Positions 1-7,661 of a stretch of DNA of 64,000 bases are shown in pieces; positions within the stretch are counted from its first letter, which is position 1; each line of letters starts with the position of its first letter. The notes under the pieces were generated by a model, which searched no databases, had not been told where the DNA came from, and saw nothing but the letters and a program-made list of their open reading frames with translations. Location of the stretch: positions 79,880-143,879 of the forward strand of contig CAMWSM010000001.1 of assembly GCA_947176915.1 (NCBI GenBank). The letters are read 5' to 3'. Source of the DNA: an uncultured Porphyromonadaceae bacterium (GTDB taxonomy: Bacteria > Bacteroidota > Bacteroidia > Bacteroidales > Muribaculaceae). The translations under genes and the position numbers were made by a program.

Positions 1-287
1 ACTCCCTAAATTCTATTCCGCAACATTGTGATTGCTAACTCCAATTGAGCCGAAATTGGTAATTTTCCGGCGTGAAAGAGAGAGAGAAGATTGAATGACA
101 CAACGACTGCTATTAATATTTCTCATATCTTTTTAATTTTATGGGAATTAGAAATAGTTTGCGTAATTTTTACAAAATTTATTTGTGTCAATAAAACAAT
201 TTTAACTCTTTTTGCGTTATTTCAACACAAACAAATTGTGTCGATTTCACGAAAACAAAATTATCTAACACTTAAAACTAAACGTTC
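1..287. other. Left-edge intergenic region
   Basis: A+T-rich leader of the sigma-factor gene. No open frame with family-like features and no consensus TAnnTTTG promoter element is visible. Near 178-192 and 226-240 there is an imperfect inverted repeat (tttatttgtgt against acacaaacaaa) that could be a regulatory site for the gene at 288. The upstream neighbour lies outside the window. Confidence 0.4.
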
Positions 288-875
288 ATGGCAGCTTCAA
301 TCTACACATCACCGGAAACATTCTTCACTGAGTTTCGCGCAATCTTCATTGAAAAGATGGCGTGCAAGTATTCCTCAATTTCCCGGGAGGATATTGAAGA
401 TCTCTATCAGGATTCATTCCTCATCCTTGTGGAGAACTATAGCGCAGGGAAAGTAAATCCTGAGACAGGAAAGGGGAACGTCAGAACAAATTGGTGGAAC
501 TATCTTCTGTCAGTAGGGACTCGTCAGATGTCGAAGCGCCTGAAAAGACTTTCCGACACCTCCTCCCTGGAAAGCAATGCCAATATTGAGAACATGGATG
601 GCTTTATGTTCCAGACCGGCGCATATATCTCTGCCGATGAGGAGAGTGAAGCAGCATTGAGAGAGAGAAGGATAATCTTTATTGAAAGTGAGCTTTCAAT
701 GCTTTCTGAAAATGTAGCCGGAATTATCACCGACAAGTATATTCTGGGACTTCCTGACACGGAAATAGCCCGCAGAAGAGATTACGCCAATGCCTCCACC
801 ATCAAGGCAAAGCGTTCACAAATTATTAAGAGAATAAAAGATAAGAAACAAAAGATTGCAAGGGCAGTGGCATAA
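288..875 (+). CDS. ECF-like RNA polymerase sigma factor
   Basis: A 195-residue protein of the sigma-70 superfamily in the two-domain ECF arrangement. Residues about 35-50 (DIEDLYQDSFLILVEN) fit the region 2 helix that contacts core polymerase and the -10 element. Residues about 150-190 (GLPDTEIARRRDYANASTIK) fit the region 4 helix-turn-helix, followed by a lysine-rich tail. The family directs RNA polymerase to dedicated promoters, here of unknown identity. The ATG at 288 follows an A-rich stretch, as is usual in Bacteroidota. A membrane-anchored protein follows 104 bases downstream on the same strand and may be co-transcribed, but it does not look like a FecR-type anti-sigma factor. Family assignment is good; its target is unknown. 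Confidence 0.75.
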   Translation: MAASIYTSPETFFTEFRAIFIEKMACKYSSISREDIEDLYQDSFLILVENYSAGKVNPETGKGNVRTNWWNYLLSVGTRQMSKRLKRLSDTSSLESNANIENMDGFMFQTGAYISADEESEAALRERRIIFIESELSMLSENVAGIITDKYILGLPDTEIARRRDYANASTIKAKRSQIIKRIKDKKQKIARAVA

Positions 876-979
876 TTTTGCCACTCCCTTACAATCATGC
901 AGTCTCTTTTACGTTTTAATTATACACTGAATTATCTCAAATTCAACTTGGGAGCTCTCCCTTCACCTATTATTCTATT

Positions 980-1708
980 ATGGATCAATATAGCATGGAA
1001 ATAATCTTCATCATATTTGTAATAATTGTCTCACTCATTGCCGGTGTCCTCTGCGCGGCATTCTATCGTCATCTCCACAGGAAATTCTCCAATATCAAGC
1101 AGCTGCTCACAGAGGAGGAGGACCGGAAAGTGGAGGAAAGAGCCCAACTTCTTGCCAAAGAATATATTGAAAAGAGAGCCCGGCAGGCCTCCCTACAACC
1201 CGGGGCTACCGTTCCGAAAGATGATTTTGACGTCAATCAGCCTCGGGAGAATCATATACCCTATTTGAGTTCCATCCTTAAGGATATAGGATGCAATATT
1301 GAGGTAGACAATGAAGGAAACACATCTTTCAAATATCAGGGAGAGGAATTTTTCGTGGAATATAACGGTATATACCTGCGTATCTGGGATCCCTCCTGGG
1401 CACGCATAGAGACTGACAATCCCAATTTCCGGGATGTCCTTAAGGCAGTCAACGAAGCCAACTACGGCTTCGGTCCTACTGTCGTTTTCACTCTTCCCGA
1501 CACCTCAGGCTCCGTAGCACTCCATAGCCGTTACGATATCTATTTTCCGGCTTTTATGAAAAATGACCCCGGTTTCCTAAAGATGTCGCTTAATCTCTTC
1601 TTCGACACTAAACATAATTTAGCCGGCCATCTCCGCGAGATAAATGACAAAGGAATCAATCTGCCTAATCCTGCGCTTCTCAATCCCCTCATCCCCTCAA
1701 GCAACTAA
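980..1708 (+). CDS. Membrane-anchored protein of unknown function
   Basis: A 242-residue protein with one N-terminal transmembrane helix (residues about 5-28), then a charged, probably coiled-coil stretch (about 38-75, rich in E, K and R) and a C-terminal globular region from about residue 90. That region has alternating short strands and a helix (YQGEEFFVEYNGIYLRIWD, then DVLKAVNEANYGFG). This pattern recalls small YbjN/T3SS-chaperone-like folds, but I cannot assign a family. It follows the sigma-factor gene and ends before a strong terminator. Plausible role: membrane partner or target of the sigma factor, by context only. Confidence 0.6.
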   Translation: MDQYSMEIIFIIFVIIVSLIAGVLCAAFYRHLHRKFSNIKQLLTEEEDRKVEERAQLLAKEYIEKRARQASLQPGATVPKDDFDVNQPRENHIPYLSSILKDIGCNIEVDNEGNTSFKYQGEEFFVEYNGIYLRIWDPSWARIETDNPNFRDVLKAVNEANYGFGPTVVFTLPDTSGSVALHSRYDIYFPAFMKNDPGFLKMSLNLFFDTKHNLAGHLREINDKGINLPNPALLNPLIPSSN

Positions 1709-1724
1709 ACGATTCCCCTCCTCG

Positions 1725-1850
1725 GAGGTGGGGCAACACCATACCGGGAGGAGGGGCAGTCCCCTGCCCCGACATGCGCGACTGAACCAAAGCAAAAAAC
1801 TCTTTAAATCATTTCATCGCGCACCAGAGACACTCCCGAGGAGCAAATAA
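1725..1850. repeat. GC-rich intergenic repeat, copy A
   Basis: About 120 bases shared with 3730-3850 in the same orientation. The core is ggggcagtcccctgcccc, a self-complementary hairpin, followed by the shared words gcgactgaaccaaagca and a run ending cgcgaaccagag (cgcgcaccagag here). A shorter copy of the core lies at 62553-62582. It sits between convergent genes, downstream of the membrane protein and beyond the end of the ATPase gene. Confidence 0.8.
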
Positions 1851-1875
1851 AACAGCTCCTGCCATATTATTACAG

Positions 1876-1908
1876 AAAATCTTGCGAATGAATCCGCAAG
1901 ATTTTTTT
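1876..1908 (+). terminator. Rho-independent terminator
   Basis: Arms aaaatcttgcg (1876-1886) and cgcaagatttt (1895-1905) form an 11-bp stem followed by a T run. It lies between the plus-strand gene ending at 1708 and the minus-strand gene ending at 1968, and its A-run on the other side could also serve the minus strand. Confidence 0.85.
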
Positions 1909-1967
1909 GTAATACCCCAGTCGGCTTTGTTCGGATGGTTACAATCGTTTGGAGGAGCTGTGATGTG

Positions 1968-3563
1968 TTAGGGCATTCGGCGAATGCTCCGGGGCACTAC
2001 GAGAATTTTCCACGACTCGATGCAGCGGGTTTTTGAAGAAAAAGATGCTCCAATCAGAATCAGCTTCCGAGAGTCCAGCTGATATTTTCTCCCATAATTA
2101 CGCTCCTGTATCTGACGAAGGGCTTCTTCCGCCGGGTGGTCATATTTAAGCTCGATTATATACACATAGTTTTCTGTTTTAATCTCAATATCTATCCGCC
2201 CTTCGGATGTGTGTGATTCAGTAGCTGTATTCAAGCCAATCATATCCATCAGAAGAAAGAAAGCATTATGGAAATTATTCTCATTATCCATACGCATGGC
2301 GTAATCAATGCCGGCAAAATATGATTGCAGACCCTTCATCCCTTTTTCCGGCTCTCCAAAAATGAAATTACGGGCAATTTCTTTTACAAGGATATTCCCT
2401 TCCACAGGTTTAGTGGTTACGTAATAAGGTATCAATACGTTAAACAGACCAAACTTAACCTCGTTGTTAGGGAGACCAAGGCGATAGCTTTTTATACGTC
2501 TGTCATAATCTTTGATGGTCAGATAACCTGTTTGAAACAGAAGAGCCGTTGGATTTGGATTAAGAAGATCGAGTCCTTTCAAATCGGATTCTCCACAATA
2601 TGAATCAAGTGTATCTTCAAGATTGACATCAATACGTCGTAAAGTTTCGGCTATGAGTGTAGGTAAGCCGGTATCATTCCAATAATACTCGATTTTTCCT
2701 TTGTACAAACAACTCAGCAAGGACCAAGGATTGTAAACATGAGAACCATTCTCCGTAAACCTATACCCATCATAGTTTTCTTTTAATTCTCGCTCTGTCT
2801 GTTCAACAGGAATCCCCAATTTATCTGCAAGTTTTTCTATGCCGGGAGATAATATTGTGTTAATTTCTTTGACTGTTACTCCACAAATATCAGCAAAGGC
2901 ATCATCAAAAGTTATGTCGTTGAGATTATTGAGGTCAGAGAATATGGAGAGTTTGCTGAAGCGGCTCACCCCCGTCAGGAACACTAAACGAAGATGCTCT
3001 GAAGAGCTTTTGAAATTTGAATAGAGGGAGGCAAGCTTAGCACGATATTGCTCAAATTCTTCTTCCCGGCTGATATTTCTCACCAACGGTTTGTCATATT
3101 CATCCACCAACACCACCACACGCTTACCCGTCTTTCGATGTGCCTGCTCAATTATATGTCGAAATCGGGTCGAGATTTCTTTAGTAAAAGGAATGATGTC
3201 ATACTTTGTTTCCCACTCTCTGAAATATGCCTCCAGAATAGCCTCCAAGCTATCAGGATCTGTGTAATTGCCTAAATTGAGATCAAGTCTGAGCACAGGA
3301 TAGCGCTCCCAATTCCAGTTGGTGGAAGCAACGGCAAGTCCTTTGAAAAGCTCCCTTTCCCCCTCAAAGAAGTATTGGAGAGTAGAAAGGAAGAGTGATT
3401 TTCCGAAACGCCGTGGACGAGCGAGAAAGTAATATTTCCCCCCCTCTTCAAGGATTGTATTGATGAAAGAGGTTTTGTCGATATAGACATATCCACCCTT
3501 GACAAGAGTTCTGAAATCTTGTTCCCCGATAGCATATTTCATCTTATTCGTCATACTCTCCAT
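1968..3563 (-). CDS. AAA-ATPase-like / PD-(D/E)XK nuclease-domain protein
   Basis: A 531-residue member of the AAA-ATPase-like plus PDDEXK_9 family that is massively duplicated in Bacteroidales. The N-terminus carries the family opener (YAIGEQDFRTLVKGGYVYID) and a P-loop region containing FLARPRRFGKSLFLSTLQYF; a Walker B-like stretch VVVLVDEYDKPLV follows. The C-terminal region holds the nuclease-fold signature GRIDIEIKTENYVYIIELK, with D, E and K in the expected order. The biological role of the family is not established. I chose the ATG at 3563 (MESMTNKMKYAIG), since the upstream extension begins with GTG and is not family-like; 3542 is another possible start. The gene is bracketed by two direct repeat copies (1725-1850 and 3730-3850), suggesting a mobile or duplicated cassette. 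Confidence 0.85.
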   Translation of the reverse strand: MESMTNKMKYAIGEQDFRTLVKGGYVYIDKTSFINTILEEGGKYYFLARPRRFGKSLFLSTLQYFFEGERELFKGLAVASTNWNWERYPVLRLDLNLGNYTDPDSLEAILEAYFREWETKYDIIPFTKEISTRFRHIIEQAHRKTGKRVVVLVDEYDKPLVRNISREEEFEQYRAKLASLYSNFKSSSEHLRLVFLTGVSRFSKLSIFSDLNNLNDITFDDAFADICGVTVKEINTILSPGIEKLADKLGIPVEQTERELKENYDGYRFTENGSHVYNPWSLLSCLYKGKIEYYWNDTGLPTLIAETLRRIDVNLEDTLDSYCGESDLKGLDLLNPNPTALLFQTGYLTIKDYDRRIKSYRLGLPNNEVKFGLFNVLIPYYVTTKPVEGNILVKEIARNFIFGEPEKGMKGLQSYFAGIDYAMRMDNENNFHNAFFLLMDMIGLNTATESHTSEGRIDIEIKTENYVYIIELKYDHPAEEALRQIQERNYGRKYQLDSRKLILIGASFSSKTRCIESWKILVVPRSIRRMP

Positions 3564-3729
3564 TTTATTATTATTCCTTATCTTCCGGCGGCATCCAATC
3601 CTTGCCACGACAGGTTGCCCATAATGTCAATAGTGACTTGAATAAAGCATTCGTGAATCACATATCTTTCATGGAATTGGCTTTATTCTGCTAAATTAAT
3701 AAAAATAATTTGATAATCCAAATTCCCGC

Positions 3730-3850
3730 GAGGAGGGGCAACACCTTACCGGGAGGAGGGGCAGTCCCCTGCCCCGACCGTGGCGACTGAACCAAAGCAT
3801 ATAACCTTTTTAATTCATTTTGTCGCGAACCAGAGTCGCCCCCTGGGTCA
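3730..3850. repeat. GC-rich intergenic repeat, copy B
   Basis: Second full-length copy of the repeat at 1725-1850, same orientation, roughly 85 percent identical by eye. It is followed by another hairpin (ggtcag, ctgacc) at about 3856-3871. It occupies most of the 422-base gap between the start of the ATPase gene and the end of the fimbrial operon. I see no coding potential in that gap. Confidence 0.8.
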
Positions 3851-3931
3851 GAGGACTGACCCCTCTCCCAGTGACGGATTCAAGAGATGACTCCAATCTC
3901 AGTTTAATATCTCAGAATATATTCTATAAAA

Positions 3932-3966
3932 ATGTCGGCTACAATTTATTTCGTTGTAGCCGACAT
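3932..3966 (-). terminator. Terminator of the fimbrial operon
   Basis: A perfect 13-bp stem (3932-3944 with 3954-3966, atgtcggctacaa) with a 9-base loop, followed on the minus strand by tttttatag. It lies 20 bases beyond the stop of the last fimbrial gene. Confidence 0.9.
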
Positions 3967-3985
3967 AATTATTTATTAAACCCTA

Positions 3986-6900
3986 TTACCAAGTTGCAGT
4001 AACTTCATAACAGTTATCCGTGGCATTGTAATTATTTTTCACATCATTGAAGGTAATGGTCTTATCACCACCTTGCCCGGTATCATTATTCAAGATATAA
4101 TGAATACTTGTATGATTATTCACAATTGTAATGTCACACTGTCTCATTCCATTTCCGGCATCCACACCTTCAGAGCCATGCCAGTTACCTACATATTTAT
4201 ATTCAGGAGTTTGATTAAAGATATAAATATATTTAGCTGTGGATGAAGACCATTTGAAGCGGATCTTATCGCCGTTTTCGAATTCGGTCTTCTCTTTCTT
4301 GCTGACGGTGAGTGTCTGGGTGGTGGAATTATAGGTAAACTTATAGGTTCCCTTTGTAATGGAGAAGTTTTTATCGCCTTGACCGGTTGAGCCGCCACAG
4401 AGGAATGGAGTGTCAAGAACAATCGTACCTGATGCTCCTGCATATCCGTAAGCATCTACTTCAACGCCATCACTCAATTTCTGAATTACAAATTCACCGT
4501 CATAATTTACAGTTACGGTAGCAGTCCAAGTATCAGAGCTTTCCTTATTAAGAGCCTTCTTTGAACCGGCCTCATCCCAGGCATTCGTAAAGATATTGCC
4601 ATGAATCTGATAGGTTATCTCAGGATCTTTATAACCCTGAGCCTCAGCGTTCGTAAGAGATATTTTGGAAACATCCGTTCTGTTGACATTCCAATAATAA
4701 CTGAGTGTTCCACTGTTGACTCCGGTTTTTGCGCAAGAAGTAATATTTCCATTACCGGCTGCATTCAATACGGAGATTCCCGGATTCGGAGCGTCATCCC
4801 CTGAAGCCTTCCAACCGTTCAATGCACCCGGAGAGAGTTCTGTAGTTATTTTTGCTCCTCCTGTTCCATCTTTAGATATGGAGTAGATCTGACCGTTTTC
4901 ACCTTTAAAGTTGAAAATCAAGTAGAGATCTTCAGCACTTGTTTTGCCTAAGTATCTATAATTGATATAATCGCTGTAGGCAGTATTATAGTTGGCTATA
5001 GGAGTGCCGGGCCAGGTTGCCACAGGTACGCGCTCATCGGCTGCATTCAGAGTGTAAGCAAACACGTGGGTAGCCCCTTTTACGAAGAATTTGGCTTCCT
5101 GAGTATCTTTCTCTTCTGTATGCTTGCTGACACATCTTAGACTCAATGCAAATCCCTTGTTATCGCCGTAATCCACGCGTGCATTTGAAATCTGAGTAGC
5201 CTCACCATAAATTACGAAATCCTTCAACCAGCGACCACGTTCATCTTTCTCGAAACCGGTAGCGGTGGTCTGCGACCAATAGTAGCCCACACAGTTATCA
5301 CCCGCCTTAGTTGTATTATCAAAATACATTGATTTCGAGAAATAGACGTTCAGATCCGTACCATCTGATTTCTTGGAGTCGGAAGCATAATAGGCAGTTA
5401 TATAAGAACCCATGTTCGTGGTAACGAACTTAGAGGATTTTCTTATAGCATCCCAGTCAGTAGAATAAGGCACTTGGTAACCGGGAGGACAAAGATTAGC
5501 ATAAAGGTTAGGCTCAGTTCCATTCTGTTTTGCAGCATAGAAATACGCTCCGCGCCCGGCTGTTGTGCCATGTTGTGCGTTTCCATTTACCTGCTCTATA
5601 TAAAGCTCAGCAGAATGAGCACCAATGTTACGGTCAAGCCAACGGTTATTGCCGATTTTCACTACACCGTAGTATGTAAACTGTTTTGAGTTATCATACG
5701 TCCCTGCGACAGCATGGGAATAATCATCCTTATGGAAGAAACCGGTATGATAGATTGCGATCGGCATCTCTTTCCAGTCATTAGTTCCGGAGGGAGCAAC
5801 CTCTACCATCAATGTACCCACACCATAGAGATCACCGGCTTCCTTCTTCATTGAAAGCTCAATCTTCGGACCCTCCTGATTTGCCGTAGTAGTTACAATG
5901 CCATCGTCATCCGCAGAGAGAATATTGATCTGAGCGTTATTGCGAATTACCGGATCGCTATCGTCAGAAATACTGAATCTCCATTTGTAGGTATTATCAT
6001 TCGGATTAACAAACGTAACTGTATATTTATATGTCCAAGGATTATTAGTATTCTCACCATACATCACCGGGAAATGGAAGCCTTCGTCGCGTGCATCGCC
6101 ATTATTGGCTTCAGCCTCAACACCCCAAACATTATTTTCCAAAAATCTAAAATAATCCGCTTGTCTCCAATCCGACTTTTGAGTGGTACCATTCTCATAT
6201 ACTTCCAGAACAGCAGATTTCACAACATCCTCGGCATTAAAATCTCTTTTCCATACTACAGGCACCACACGCGATAGATTTCTCCATCTCACAGTGATAT
6301 TGGCAGTTTGAGAGCCGACTTCTGACGTACGTGAGAATTTAGCTTCTACCCTGTAGAGCTTGCCGGGAGTAGAGCCTGTTGCGAGATTCTCCCCGGTCTC
6401 ATCAACTTTTGAAATGGCACCGATAGTCAACCAAGATTTGCTTGATATGAAATTATCAGCCTTGAGATCAATATCATCATATTGACCATCCTTATTACTT
6501 ACTCGCACATAGAAATATTCTGAGGCGGTGGCATTGCCCGTTACATTTCCTGTGTGAGTCAAGGAATGGCTCACACCAAGAGAATTCTTTCCGTCAGTGA
6601 CGATATTGTAGACACGCGGGGAACGATCAACGATATTCCATTCAAGGGCTCCTCCTGATTTGGGAGTAGGATTAGCGGCAGCCTCCTCAGTAGTGGTATA
6701 ACCTTTCCCCTTGACATCTTCAATCACAAACTGATAGTAATGGTTCGGATTCAGATTCAGGAGGTTTTCTTGCTCGAAGTCCAGACGGTAGTAATAATCT
6801 GTACCGTCAAATTCATTATTCTTCACAATCACGTATGCTCCCGACTTGTTCGTAGTAGGATGAACGAATACAGGATCAGTGGTGGTGAAAGACGCAGGAA

Positions 6901-7603
6901 TTGTTACTCTTGTCGGAGTATTACCTAAAATAAAGTTGGAATTGTCAGTATCGGCTCCTGAGAAAATACTTCCCTCATTAGCTGAACCCAACACAACGAA
7001 AGGAAGCGCCTCGTCAAGTTTAATCATACCGTCAGCATCGGTAACAAGATTGCCGTCGTTGTCTTTCATACCTTTATTGACACTCACTTTTGCAGCACTT
7101 CTGTATAAAGCTACGGAGTTAAAAGCGAGAATATCGTTAAGGGATGCGCTGCCGCTCATCACAAGATAATCCGTATCTCCGTCAGTCACTTTAGTGAGGT
7201 TGGTGGTAAGAGGTTTTATATCATCTTTTGATGAAAGATTTTTCTTTCCTTCAAAGTATGCCACATCGTATGCTTCGGGAGCATTAGCAAGCATAAGGAA
7301 GGAGAGATTTTTATCCTTGCGAAGCTTAGCATCAATAGTCACATCGCAACTTGTCTTGGTGGGATCAAGGGATTCCACTTGCTGAAGTTTTCCGGCTCCG
7401 TCAAAAATAAGTAGAGTCAATGTATGCACGGTATTTTCATCGGTTGCACGAGTCTGAATGCCCTGCATTTCCGGTACGGAGTAGCGGAATTCGAGCTGAC
7501 CGTCAGATGGCATTTCCGCAAATTGCCCATCGAACATGTCGTCGCTACAGGAAGTAGCGAGCAACATAAGTCCGGCGGTCATATATGATAATATCTTTTT
7601 CAT
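3986..7603 (-). CDS. Large fimbrial accessory/tip lipoprotein with carbohydrate-binding-like C-terminus
   Basis: A 1205-residue surface lipoprotein and last gene of the fimbrial operon. I start at 7603 (MKKILSYMTAGLML), where a type II signal peptide ends at ATSC; the following SDD resembles the Bacteroidota lipoprotein export signal for the cell surface. IQTRATDE at about residue 49-56 matches the TRA site in the other subunits. The first half (to about 550) is fimbrillin/DUF4906-like beta structure. About 640-820 resembles a Fibrobacter major paralogous (FISUMP) domain (IGNNRWLDRNIG, LCPPGYQVP, GYYWSQTT, LSLRCV). About 835-985 resembles starch-binding CBM26 (VATWPGTPI). About 990-1095 resembles SusE/SusF binding modules, and the last 95 residues form another beta module. 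A shared role in binding a glycan at the fimbrial tip is inferred. Confidence 0.75.
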   Translation of the reverse strand: MKKILSYMTAGLMLLATSCSDDMFDGQFAEMPSDGQLEFRYSVPEMQGIQTRATDENTVHTLTLLIFDGAGKLQQVESLDPTKTSCDVTIDAKLRKDKNLSFLMLANAPEAYDVAYFEGKKNLSSKDDIKPLTTNLTKVTDGDTDYLVMSGSASLNDILAFNSVALYRSAAKVSVNKGMKDNDGNLVTDADGMIKLDEALPFVVLGSANEGSIFSGADTDNSNFILGNTPTRVTIPASFTTTDPVFVHPTTNKSGAYVIVKNNEFDGTDYYYRLDFEQENLLNLNPNHYYQFVIEDVKGKGYTTTEEAAANPTPKSGGALEWNIVDRSPRVYNIVTDGKNSLGVSHSLTHTGNVTGNATASEYFYVRVSNKDGQYDDIDLKADNFISSKSWLTIGAISKVDETGENLATGSTPGKLYRVEAKFSRTSEVGSQTANITVRWRNLSRVVPVVWKRDFNAEDVVKSAVLEVYENGTTQKSDWRQADYFRFLENNVWGVEAEANNGDARDEGFHFPVMYGENTNNPWTYKYTVTFVNPNDNTYKWRFSISDDSDPVIRNNAQINILSADDDGIVTTTANQEGPKIELSMKKEAGDLYGVGTLMVEVAPSGTNDWKEMPIAIYHTGFFHKDDYSHAVAGTYDNSKQFTYYGVVKIGNNRWLDRNIGAHSAELYIEQVNGNAQHGTTAGRGAYFYAAKQNGTEPNLYANLCPPGYQVPYSTDWDAIRKSSKFVTTNMGSYITAYYASDSKKSDGTDLNVYFSKSMYFDNTTKAGDNCVGYYWSQTTATGFEKDERGRWLKDFVIYGEATQISNARVDYGDNKGFALSLRCVSKHTEEKDTQEAKFFVKGATHVFAYTLNAADERVPVATWPGTPIANYNTAYSDYINYRYLGKTSAEDLYLIFNFKGENGQIYSISKDGTGGAKITTELSPGALNGWKASGDDAPNPGISVLNAAGNGNITSCAKTGVNSGTLSYYWNVNRTDVSKISLTNAEAQGYKDPEITYQIHGNIFTNAWDEAGSKKALNKESSDTWTATVTVNYDGEFVIQKLSDGVEVDAYGYAGASGTIVLDTPFLCGGSTGQGDKNFSITKGTYKFTYNSTTQTLTVSKKEKTEFENGDKIRFKWSSSTAKYIYIFNQTPEYKYVGNWHGSEGVDAGNGMRQCDITIVNNHTSIHYILNNDTGQGGDKTITFNDVKNNYNATDNCYEVTATW

Positions 7604-7661
7604 GATGATTTTTAACTTTTGAATTACCATTTAAGCATTTCAAATTCTTAAGTTAATCCTA

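Noticed and set aside
91-456. 121-residue frame at the left edge
   Set aside because: Overlaps the sigma-factor gene out of frame, with low-complexity A+T-rich content and no family pattern.
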